64,000 nt of DNA, taken from Phytohabitans maris (GTDB taxonomy: Bacteria > Actinomycetota > Actinomycetes > Mycobacteriales > Micromonosporaceae). How positions within the stretch are numbered: position 1 is the stretch's first letter; every line of letters begins with the position of its first letter. The DNA lies in contig NZ_JAVHUY010000058.1 in NCBI RefSeq assembly GCF_031085175.1, positions 1 to 64,000 on the forward strand, in the 5' to 3' direction. Below the pieces are notes generated by a model. That model saw nothing but the letters and a program-made list of their open reading frames with translations, was not told where the DNA came from and searched no databases. Position numbers and translations under genes: made by a program. Positions 57,268-64,000 of this stretch are shown piece after piece.

Positions 57268-58619
57268 CGGAGAGCCTCACCCGGCGCTCTGCTGCTCGCG
57301 CTCGCTTCGCTCGCTGGGCGCACCGGGCGGCCGGCTCCGGCCGCCCTCGTCGCTCCGCTCCTCGAAGCGACGTTCGCCAGCCCCGGCGCTGGGCGATCGA
57401 CGTCCGCCCGCTGGGCGTTCCCGCCTACCGCCGCATGTGGGTCGGCAACGCGGTCTCCTTCTTCGGCTTCCAGCTCACCGCCGTGGCGGTGCCGGTCGAG
57501 ATGTTCGCGATCACCGACGACTCGCTGTGGGTGGGCCTGCTCGGCGTCGCCGCCCTCGTACCCCTGATGGTCTTCGGTCTCTGGGGCGGCGCGGTCGCCG
57601 ACGCGGTCGACCGCCGCCGCCTGCTGCTGGCCAGCTCCATCCTGATGTGGGCCTCCACCGCCGGCCTGCTGCTGCAGGCGCTGTTTCGGGTGGGCAGCCC
57701 GACGCTGCTGCTCGGGCTGGTGGCGGTGCAGACCGTCGCGTTCGCGATCAGCTCGCCGACCCGGCAGGCGATCATCCCGCGGCTGGTCGGCCCGGAGCTG
57801 GTGCCGGCCGCCAATACGCTCAGCTTCACCACGACCAGCGGGAGCGCGGTCGTCGGCCCGCTGGCCGCGGGCCTGATCTTCGGCGCCTTCGGCACCGACA
57901 CCGGACTGCCCATCGCGTACGGCGTCGACGCCGCCTTCTTCGCCATCTCCTTCTGGGCCACGCTCCGCCTGCCGCCCATACCGCCCGGCGCGGAGCGGGG
58001 CACGATGGGGCTGCGCAGCGTCATCGACGGCATCCGCTACCTGGCGACCACGCCGGTGCTGCTGCTCTCGTTCGCCATCGACCTGATCGCGATGGTGCTG
58101 GCCATGCCCCGGGCGCTCTTCCCCCAGGTGGCCGAGGAACGGTTCGGCGGCGGTGCCGCGGTCGGCTGGCTCTTCAGCGCGATCGCGATCGGCTCGGTCG
58201 TCGGCGGCCTCACCTCGGGCTGGATCGGCCGGGTGCGGCGGCAGGGCGTCGCGCTCACCGCCGCCGTGGTCGCCTGGGGCGTGGCGGTCGGCCTGTCCGG
58301 CTTTGCCCGGCAGCTGTGGCTGGTCGTGCTGCTGCTCGCCTTCGCCGGCGCGGCCGACCTGGTGAGCGCCGTCTACCGCCAGTCGATCCTGCAGACCTAC
58401 GCACCGGACCGCTACCAGGGGCGCCTGCAGGGAGTGTTCATCACGGTCGTCGCCGGCGGGCCCCGCCTGGGCGACCTGCGGGCCGGCGCGATGGCCGGGC
58501 CGTGGGGTGTGACGCTGGCCTGGGCCGGGGGCGGCTTCGCCGCCGCGCTGCTCGCGTTGGTGCTGGTACTGACCTTCCCCGCGCTGCTGCGCTACCAGAT
58601 ATCGTCAGCCGATGGATAA
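57240..58619 (+). CDS. MFS transporter with repeat-derived N-terminus
   Basis: A 459-aa (from GTG 57240) or 451-aa (from TTG 57264) MFS protein of the same EntS-like group as the gene at 50410. The true transporter starts near VRPLGVPAYRRMWVGNAVSFFGFQLTAVAVPVEM and runs through about 12 helices. The 35-40 residues before it (SAARARFARWAHRAAGSGRPRRSAPRSDV in part) come from the 67-bp element 57297-57363 read in frame, so the start is uncertain. No ATG or GTG in frame lies between the element and the first helix apart from M at 57435. It overlaps galM by eight bases. Confidence 0.8.
   Translation: MDHRAAGSLTESLTRRSAARARFARWAHRAAGSGRPRRSAPRSDVRQPRRWAIDVRPLGVPAYRRMWVGNAVSFFGFQLTAVAVPVEMFAITDDSLWVGLLGVAALVPLMVFGLWGGAVADAVDRRRLLLASSILMWASTAGLLLQALFRVGSPTLLLGLVAVQTVAFAISSPTRQAIIPRLVGPELVPAANTLSFTTTSGSAVVGPLAAGLIFGAFGTDTGLPIAYGVDAAFFAISFWATLRLPPIPPGAERGTMGLRSVIDGIRYLATTPVLLLSFAIDLIAMVLAMPRALFPQVAEERFGGGAAVGWLFSAIAIGSVVGGLTSGWIGRVRRQGVALTAAVVAWGVAVGLSGFARQLWLVVLLLAFAGAADLVSAVYRQSILQTYAPDRYQGRLQGVFITVVAGGPRLGDLRAGAMAGPWGVTLAWAGGGFAAALLALVLVLTFPALLRYQISSADG
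57297..57363 (-). repeat. 67-bp coding-region repeat, copy B
   Basis: On the minus strand it reads GAGGAGCGGAGCGACGAGG at the start and AGCGAGCGAAGCGAGCGCG at the end. It aligns without gaps to 32529-32595 (57 of 67 identical by hand). It sits between pdxH and the first transmembrane helix of the MFS protein. Confidence 0.75.
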
Positions 58620-59541
58620 CGGTACGACCCCGCTCTCCGGGGCACAGTGGACAATCGCGGCCGAGGGCCACGAGGCCGTCGTGGTCGAGGTCGGTGGAGG
58701 GCTGCGGCACTACCGGTGGCGCGGGGTCGACTACGTGGACGGGTACGGCGACGACGAGCTGCCACCGGGCTGCGCCGGCCAGATCCTGGCGCCCTGGCCC
58801 AACCGCATCCGCGACGGCAAGTACGCCTTCGGCGACCGCCAGCTCCAGCTCTCGATCACCGAGCCGATCCGCAACACCGCGATCCACGGCTTGGTCAACT
58901 GGCAGCCCTGGACCCTCGCCGAGCAGGCGCCCGACGCGGTGACCATCGAGTGCGCGATGCCGGCCCAGCCGGGCTACCCGTGGCCGCTGCGGCTGCGGGC
59001 GCGGTGGCAGGTCGGCGCCGGCGGGCTGCGGGCCACCCACTCCGTCACCAACGCCGGCCACGAGCCCTGCCCGTTCGGCTTTTCCGTCCACCCGTACCTG
59101 ACGCTGCCCGGCGCCCGCGCCGACGACATGCTGCTGCGCGTACCGGCCCGCAGCCGCCTGCTGGTCGACGGCCGGCTGCTGCCCATCGGCGCGCAGAAGG
59201 TGGCCGGCACCGAGTTCGACTTCACCGAGCCCCGGCGCATCGGCGCCACGGTGCTCGACGCCACCTTCGCCGACCTCGACCGGGGCGCCGACGAGGGCTC
59301 CACAGTGGAGCTGGCCACGGCCGAGGGCGACCGGGTGGCGATCTGGGGCGACGCGCAGTTCGGCTGGTGGCAGGTGTTCAGCAGCGACACGCTCACCGGC
59401 GACCGGTTCCGCCGGGCCGTGGCGATCGAGCCGATGACCTGCGTACCCGACGCGTTCCGCTCCGGCCGCGGCCTGATCACGCTGCAGCCCGGGGACACCT
59501 GGACCGGCACCTGGGGCATCACCCCCTCGACCGCTGCGTGA
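58612..59541 (+). CDS. aldose 1-epimerase family protein
   Basis: A 309-aa galactose-mutarotase-fold protein. It interconverts sugar anomers in this family. It contains ILAPWPNRIRDGKYAFG (substrate-site Arg), the motif IHGLVNW with the first His, FGFSVHPYLTLPGA with the second His, and a C-terminal Glu in VAIEPMTCVPDAF. ATG 58612 overlaps the preceding MFS gene by eight bases, suggesting co-transcription. The stop codon TGA (59539-59541) lies inside the R4 palindrome. Confidence 0.9.
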   Translation: MDNGTTPLSGAQWTIAAEGHEAVVVEVGGGLRHYRWRGVDYVDGYGDDELPPGCAGQILAPWPNRIRDGKYAFGDRQLQLSITEPIRNTAIHGLVNWQPWTLAEQAPDAVTIECAMPAQPGYPWPLRLRARWQVGAGGLRATHSVTNAGHEPCPFGFSVHPYLTLPGARADDMLLRVPARSRLLVDGRLLPIGAQKVAGTEFDFTEPRRIGATVLDATFADLDRGADEGSTVELATAEGDRVAIWGDAQFGWWQVFSSDTLTGDRFRRAVAIEPMTCVPDAFRSGRGLITLQPGDTWTGTWGITPSTAA

Positions 59542-59592
59542 TCAAAGCTCCCTTCATGTCGTTCTAACGGCATGAAGGGAGCTTCGATCACG
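59537..59592. repeat. long palindromic repeat, copy R4
   Basis: A 56-bp palindrome, arms CGTGATCAAAGCTCCC and GGGAGCTTCGATCACG with the same inner GTCGTTCTAACGG. The galM stop codon is inside it. The nitroreductase start is 14 bases after its end, with GGGAAGGG just behind. Confidence 0.85.
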
Positions 59593-59605
59593 GGAAGGGC
59601 AGCCC

Positions 59606-60298
59606 GTGGAGTTCCGCGATGTCGTGCGGCGCCGGCGGATGGTCCGCAACTACGACCCCGACCGTCCGGTGCCGCCCGAGGTGGTCGAGCGCCTGCTCGC
59701 CCACGCGGTGCGCGCCCCTTCGGCCGGCTTCGCACAGGGCTGGGGCTTCCTGGTGCTTACCGCGGACGCCGACCGGGAGCGCTTCTGGGCGACCACCTCG
59801 CCCCGGGGCCGGCTCAACGCGGAGCTGGGCGCGGCATCCGGGGCGGAAGCGAGCGTAGCGAGCCGACCAGCGAGGCCCGAGGGGCCGGGGATGACCGGCT
59901 GGCTGGCCGGCATGCGCCGGGCCCCGCTGCTGGTGGTCGCCCACTCCAACCGCTCCGCCTACCTCGACCGGTACGCGGAGCCGGACAAGGGCTGGACCGA
60001 CCGCGACCCGTCCCGCTGGCCGGCGCCGTACTGGGACATCGACGCCGGCTTCGCGAGCTTGTTGATGTTGCTCACAGCCGTCGACGAGGGGCTGGGCGCG
60101 TGTTTCTTCGGTATCCCGCCGCAGCGGGTGGCGGGATACCGGGAAGCGTTCGGCGTCCCGCCCGACTTCTCCCCGATCGGGGCGATCACGGTCGGCTATC
60201 CGGCCCCGGACCGCCGCTCGCCGTCCCTCAAGCGTGGTCACCGGCCGCCCGACCAGGTCATCCATCGGGGTCGGTGGACTGGACCGGGTGCGATATAG
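59606..60298 (+). CDS. nitroreductase family protein with low-complexity insertion
   Basis: A 230-aa FMN-dependent protein. The family opening EFRDVVRRRRMVRNYDPDRPVPPEVVERLLAHAVRAPSAGFAQGWGFLVL binds FMN; later FASLLMLLTAVDEGLGACFFGIP is the conserved C-terminal FMN site. GTG 59606 has GGGAAGGG at about 59592-59599. Residues about 77-95 (AASGAEASVASRPARPEGPG) are a low-complexity insertion encoded by GAGCG/AGCGAG repeats at 59833-59890, before the MTGWLAGMRRAPLL segment. The substrate is unknown; deazaflavin or nitro compounds are possible. Confidence 0.87.
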   Translation: MEFRDVVRRRRMVRNYDPDRPVPPEVVERLLAHAVRAPSAGFAQGWGFLVLTADADRERFWATTSPRGRLNAELGAASGAEASVASRPARPEGPGMTGWLAGMRRAPLLVVAHSNRSAYLDRYAEPDKGWTDRDPSRWPAPYWDIDAGFASLLMLLTAVDEGLGACFFGIPPQRVAGYREAFGVPPDFSPIGAITVGYPAPDRRSPSLKRGHRPPDQVIHRGRWTGPGAI

Positions 60299-60496
60299 CT
60301 GATATTTGACTCCTTTCGCTGGGACAGCCCGGTGCCGGAGCGCGCCGCGCCGGGACAGCGCGGCGCGGACGGACCGTATGTGACGGCGAAAAGGGTTCAC
60401 TGGGGAACAAACCGAGGTCTCGGCACCGGTCGCTAGGCTGGCATGCGGTCGACACGGGCAGTGCGGTACGGCGACATGGGAGGGGAGCGTGCCGTC

Positions 60497-60790
60497 GTGA
60501 TCTTCAAAGCGGTTCGGGACGGGCGTCCGTACCCCGACCACGGCCTCACGCTCAAGCAGTGGTCGGAGATCCCACCACGGCCCATCCGGATCGACCAGCT
60601 CATCACGACCAAGCGCGAGCTCGCCCTCGACAAGCTCCTGGCCGAAGACTCGACCTTCTACGGCGACCTCTTCCCGCACGTCGTGCAGTGGAACGGCGCT
60701 CTCTACCTGGAAGACGGCCTGCACCGGGCGCTGCGCGCGGCTCTGCAGCAGCGCAACCAGATCCACGCGCGAGTGCTGGTGCTGGCCTGA
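60497..60790 (+). CDS. conserved small actinobacterial protein
   Basis: A 97-aa protein from GTG 60497 (GGAGGGGAG at about 60479-60487). It starts VIFKAVRDGRPYPDHGLTLKQWSEIPPRPIRIDQLITTKRELALDKLL and has a ParB-like segment, FPHVVQWNGALYLEDGLHRALRAALQQ, where DGxHR is the suggestive part. Some relatives are labelled VapB-family antitoxins, but no VapC toxin gene lies beside it and I do not accept that function. Its stop overlaps the ATG of the acyl-CoA dehydrogenase gene (TGATG). Confidence 0.72.
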   Translation: MIFKAVRDGRPYPDHGLTLKQWSEIPPRPIRIDQLITTKRELALDKLLAEDSTFYGDLFPHVVQWNGALYLEDGLHRALRAALQQRNQIHARVLVLA

Positions 60791-61956
60791 TGCGGGCGCT
60801 GCCGCTCGACCTGCTCGACGTCGACTCGCTGCACACCGACGAGGAGCGGCAGATCCGCGCCGTCGTGCGCAAGGTGGTCGACGACCTGGTCCGCCCGCAC
60901 GTCGCGCAGTGGTACGAGGACGGGCGCGTGCCAGCCCGTGACCTCGCCCTGGAGTTCGGCAAGGTCGGCCTGCTCGGCATGCACCTGACCGGGTACGGGT
61001 GCGCCGGCGCCTCCGCCGTGGCGTACGGGATGGCCTGCCTGGAGCTGGAGGCGGGCGACTCCGGCATCCGCTCGCTCGTGTCGGTGCAGGGCTCCCTCGC
61101 CATGTACGCGATCTGGCGTTTCGGCAGCGCCGAGCAGAAGCGGCAGTGGCTGCCGCCGATGGCCGCCGGCGAGGCGGTGGGCTGCTTCGGCCTGACCGAG
61201 CCCGATCACGGCTCCGACCCCGCCTCGATGACCACCCGGGCGTGGCGCGCCGGCGACGACTGGGTGCTCAGCGGCACCAAGATGTGGATCACCAACGCGC
61301 CGGTCGCCGATGTGGCGGTGATCTGGGCCAGGGCCGAGGAGGGGGTGCGCGGCTTCGTCGTACCCATGGACTCGCCCGGTGTGACGGCGCGCGAGATCCG
61401 GCACAAGATGTCGCTGCGCGCCTCCTCGACCGGCGAGATCGCGCTCGACGACGTGCGGCTGCCCGCGGACGCCGTGCTCCCCGAGGTCCAGGGCCTGAAA
61501 GGCCCGCTGTCCTGCCTGACCGAGGCTCGCCAGGGCATCGCCTGGGGTGCGCTCGGCGCGGCGCGGGAGTGCCTGCACACGGCGCTCGACTACGCGGTGA
61601 CGCGGGAGCAGTTCGGCCGGCCGATCGGCGGCTTCCAGCTGACCCAGGCCAAGCTCGCCGACATGGCCGTCGAGCTGCAAAAGGGGTACCTGCTGGCGCT
61701 GCACCTCGGCCACCTCGCCGACCAGGGCAAGGCTCGCCCCGAGCAGGTGAGCGTCGCCAAGCTCAACAACGTGCGCGAGGCGCTCGCGATCGCCCGCCAG
61801 TGCCGCACGATCCTCGGGGCCAACGGCATCAGCGGCGAGTACCCGGTGCTCCGCCACGCCAACAACCTGGAGAGCGTGCTCACGTACGAGGGCACCTCCG
61901 AGATACACCAGCTTGTCATCGGGCAAAAGCTGACCGGACTGTCGGCCTTCGGCTGA
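60790..61956 (+). CDS. acyl-CoA dehydrogenase (glutaryl-CoA dehydrogenase-like)
   Basis: A 388-aa FAD enzyme. The signature GCFGLTEPDHGSDPASM, the FAD segment WVLSGTKMWITNAPVADVAVIWA, and the C-terminal catalytic base region LTYEGTSEIHQLVIGQKLTG (Glu in TYEGT) are present. The middle AREIRHKMSLRASSTGEIALDDV and CLTEARQGIAWGALGAARE resemble glutaryl-CoA dehydrogenases, with the family's Arg in the substrate site. It oxidises an acyl-CoA, possibly glutaryl-CoA from lysine or tryptophan breakdown. ATG 60790 overlaps the preceding stop codon. Confidence 0.9.
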   Translation: MRALPLDLLDVDSLHTDEERQIRAVVRKVVDDLVRPHVAQWYEDGRVPARDLALEFGKVGLLGMHLTGYGCAGASAVAYGMACLELEAGDSGIRSLVSVQGSLAMYAIWRFGSAEQKRQWLPPMAAGEAVGCFGLTEPDHGSDPASMTTRAWRAGDDWVLSGTKMWITNAPVADVAVIWARAEEGVRGFVVPMDSPGVTAREIRHKMSLRASSTGEIALDDVRLPADAVLPEVQGLKGPLSCLTEARQGIAWGALGAARECLHTALDYAVTREQFGRPIGGFQLTQAKLADMAVELQKGYLLALHLGHLADQGKARPEQVSVAKLNNVREALAIARQCRTILGANGISGEYPVLRHANNLESVLTYEGTSEIHQLVIGQKLTGLSAFG

Positions 61957-62026
61957 ACGTGCGAGTGTCGCACCCGGGCCTTACCGTTCTCTTAAGGGGC
62001 AGTCTGAAGAGGACGGTGATCGGGAC

Positions 62027-62779
62027 ATGGACCACCCGACCAGCGAGTTTCCCGAGTACCGAAAGGGCCAGGCCACGGCGCAGGAGCCCCGCCCGGACCC
62101 GCGGTTCGACGACGAGATCGTTCCCGAGACACCCCGCGCCCGGCGCGGGCGATTCCTGTTCTGGCTGGCCGGTGCCATCGGCCTGATCGTGGTCCTGGTG
62201 CTGAGCGTCCAGGCGGTCGGGCTGTGGCCGAGCTGGCGCAACCCGTTCGGTGAGGAGACCAAGGATCGCAGCCAGCCACCCCTGCTCCAGTCCATCCAGG
62301 ACCTGAGCCGCTATGTGGCCGCCGAGGGAACCTTCCAGGTCGTCATCGACCTTGAGCGCGACCGCAAGTACGTGCCGGACTTCCTGGTCAACCAGCGCAC
62401 CCTCTTCGTCGGCGCGGGTTCGGTGGACGCCTATGTCGACTTCAGCAAGATCGGTGACGGGGCCATCGTCGAGTCCGCCGACCGTACCTCCGCCGAGATA
62501 ACGCTCCCCGCGCCGCAGCTCACCGAGGCCTCGCTCGACCTGGAAAAGAGCTACGTCTTCGCCGAGGAGCGGGGGCTGCTCAACCGGCTCGGTGAGGTGT
62601 TCGGCGGCGATCCAAACCGCCAGCAGGAGGTTTACCGGCTGGCCCAGGAGCGGATCACCGGGGCCGCGCGAGACAGCGGGCTGGTCCAGCGGGCCGAGGA
62701 AAACACCCGCAACATGCTCACCGGCCTGCTGCGATCGCTCGGCTACACACAGGTCAAGGTCACCTATACCGCCGCATAG
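62027..62779 (+). CDS. DUF4230 single-pass membrane protein
   Basis: A 250-aa protein: a cytoplasmic N-terminus of about 45 residues, one membrane helix (FLFWLAGAIGLIVVLVLSVQAVGLW), then an extracytoplasmic DUF4230 domain with QSIQDLSRYVAAEGTFQVVIDLERDRKYVPDFLVNQRTLFVGAGSVDAYVDFSKIG. The C-terminal part is helical and ends in a beta strand (YTQVKVTYTAA). The function is unknown; the domain is widespread in bacteria. GGACGGTG precedes ATG 62027. It is probably independent of its neighbours. Confidence 0.85.
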   Translation: MDHPTSEFPEYRKGQATAQEPRPDPRFDDEIVPETPRARRGRFLFWLAGAIGLIVVLVLSVQAVGLWPSWRNPFGEETKDRSQPPLLQSIQDLSRYVAAEGTFQVVIDLERDRKYVPDFLVNQRTLFVGAGSVDAYVDFSKIGDGAIVESADRTSAEITLPAPQLTEASLDLEKSYVFAEERGLLNRLGEVFGGDPNRQQEVYRLAQERITGAARDSGLVQRAEENTRNMLTGLLRSLGYTQVKVTYTAA

Positions 62780-62906
62780 CGGCAGTGCGGTCGACGCGCC
62801 ACCCGCTATCCTCATGCGGGTGGCGCGCGCATCCGCGCCCGGCCGGCGGGTCGGGTGAGGATCGAAACACCGCGCGTAGAGTGCGCCGGCAAGGACAATC
62901 AGCACT

Positions 62907-64000
62907 GTGACCGGGAGTGTGCCTGTGGCCAGCACCGTGGCGAAGGACGACGTCGACATCGAGGTCACCGTCCTGTTGCCCTGCCTCAACGAAGCGGAGA
63001 CGCTCGAGGTCTGCGTGACCAAGGCGCGCCGCGCGCTCGACGCGCTCGGCGTGGTCGGCGAGGTGCTGGTCAGCGACAACGGGTCGACCGACGGTTCGCA
63101 GGACATCGCGGTCAAGGCGGGCGCCCGGGTCTCGCACGCGCCGATCCGCGGCTACGGCGGGGCGCTGCTCAACGGCATCTCCGAGGCGCGCGGTAAGTAC
63201 ATCATCATGGGCGATGCGGACGATTCGTACGACTTGTCCAATCTTGAGCCGTTCATCCGCGAGCTGCGCGCCGGTCACGACCTCGTGATGGGCAACCGAT
63301 TCCGCGGCGGTATCGCGCCCGGCGCCATGCCCCCCCTCCACCGCTACCTGGGCAACCCGGTGCTCTCCTTCCTCGGCCGGCGCCTCTTCGGCAAGAGCCT
63401 CAGCCACGTCGGCGACTTCCACTGCGGCATCCGCGGCTTCAACCGTGACCGCATCCGCCAGCTCGGCCTCTGCATGCCGGGCATGGAGTTCGCCTCCGAG
63501 CTCGTGGTGCGGGCCGCGCTCAACGACTACGACATCGTCGAGGTGCCGACCACCCTCCAGCCCGACGGCCGCAGCCGCCCGCCACACCTGCGCACCTGGC
63601 GCGACGGCTGGCGCCACCTGCGGTTCCTGCTGGTCTTCGCGCCGCGCAAGACGCTGATCTGGCCCGGCGCGATCATGTTCGTCCTCGGCCTGATCGGCAC
63701 GTCGATCCTGACGGTGGGCCCGCTGCGGGTGGCCGGCGTCGGCTTCGACATCAACACGCTCGTCTACACCTGCCTGGCCATGCTCGTCGGCACCCAGCTG
63801 CTGATGTTCGGCGCGTTCGCCCTGATCTACGGGCACAACGAGGGCATCACCAGCGAGCGCCAGTCCGACCGCTGGATCCGCCTGGTCCGCCTGGAGACCT
63901 GCACCGCGCTCGGTGTGCTGCTCGTGCTGGTCGGTCTCGCCGGCAGCATCCTGGCCTTCTCCGCCTGGGGCGCGCGCGGCTTCGGCGCCCAAGACCTCGG
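62907..64000 (+). CDS. GT2 glycosyltransferase with C-terminal membrane helices (partial)
   Basis: The gene runs off the window end, so only the first 364 residues are seen. GTG 62907 is used; GTG 62925 with GGGAG nearby is an alternative. The GT2 domain is EVTVLLPCLNEAETLEVCVTKARRAL, the metal-binding DXD in MGDADDSYDLSNL, and RGFNRDRIRQLGLCMPGMEFASELV. The tail begins two or three membrane helices (TLIWPGAIMFVLGLIGTSIL, then LVYTCLAMLVGTQLLMFGAFALI). It resembles dolichol-phosphate mannosyltransferase-like enzymes that use a polyprenyl phosphate acceptor. Confidence 0.9.
   Translation, partial: MTGSVPVASTVAKDDVDIEVTVLLPCLNEAETLEVCVTKARRALDALGVVGEVLVSDNGSTDGSQDIAVKAGARVSHAPIRGYGGALLNGISEARGKYIIMGDADDSYDLSNLEPFIRELRAGHDLVMGNRFRGGIAPGAMPPLHRYLGNPVLSFLGRRLFGKSLSHVGDFHCGIRGFNRDRIRQLGLCMPGMEFASELVVRAALNDYDIVEVPTTLQPDGRSRPPHLRTWRDGWRHLRFLLVFAPRKTLIWPGAIMFVLGLIGTSILTVGPLRVAGVGFDINTLVYTCLAMLVGTQLLMFGAFALIYGHNEGITSERQSDRWIRLVRLETCTALGVLLVLVGLAGSILAFSAWGARGFGAQDL

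Noticed and set aside
60497-60790. VapBC toxin-antitoxin pair
   Set aside because: No toxin gene lies next to it; the following gene is an acyl-CoA dehydrogenase.

Overview
The window is high-GC (roughly 70% or more), densely packed DNA with many GTG starts and ATGA-type stop/start overlaps. This points to an actinobacterium, most likely Micromonosporales. Supporting markers are a BldG-type anti-sigma antagonist with its partner, the septation regulator SepH, the futalosine menaquinone genes mqnD and mqnB, a two-polypeptide LigD with Ku, an actinobacterial XPB helicase with its partner protein, and a membrane-transporter/thymidylate kinase fusion. All calls come from reading the sequence; no database search was run.

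Layout. 1-1.04 kb: an intact IS5-family insertion sequence. 1.05-3.6 kb: a small orphan ORF and an MrfA-like helicase. 3.7-4.5 kb: bldG and an RsbW-like kinase. 4.7-8.3 kb: a K+-independent proton pyrophosphatase, a lipoprotein and a conserved unknown. 8.5-11.7 kb: topA and a small gene behind an SOS-box-like site. 12-15.3 kb: a sugar-lactone oxidase, a TetR regulator and an alanine-racemase-fold enzyme. 15.4-21.7 kb: MFS-tmk, holB, three type VII (WXG-like) small proteins and ricT, then tRNA-Thr(CGT). 21.9-30 kb: a metallophosphoesterase, membrane proteins, a DJ-1/PfpI protein, a drug exporter, a NUDIX hydrolase and an acyl-CoA ligase. 30-33.1 kb: the NHEJ locus (ku, then ATP-dependent ligase and LigD-type polymerase). 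33.1-35.1 kb: a TetR/exporter pair with matching palindromes. 35.1-41.4 kb: XPB helicase, L,D-transpeptidase, secreted serine protease and the helicase-associated protein. 41.4-47.2 kb: HAD phosphatase, cold-shock protein and the menaquinone genes mqnD and mqnB, split by an AlbA_2/Schlafen-type gene of different base composition. 47.2-53.9 kb: DUF3027, DUF2530, purine permease, MarR, MFS, 2H phosphoesterase and sepH. 54-57.3 kb: serC, citrate synthase and pdxH. 57.3-64 kb: MFS, aldose epimerase, nitroreductase, acyl-CoA dehydrogenase, DUF4230 protein and the start of a GT2 glycosyltransferase.

The most unusual content is repetitive rather than a classical defence island. One family is a long palindrome of 55-60 bp present four times, each time just after or overlapping a stop codon. 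A second is a 67-bp element found in two unrelated coding regions in opposite orientations (about 85% identical), where it is read through in frame. A third is a hairpin with ATCGTGGTA arms, found twice, each time near a shared 45-bp sequence. Other leads are the AlbA_2 gene that splits the menaquinone genes behind its own paired inverted repeats, and the SOS-box-like, apparently leaderless promoter of the small gene after topA.
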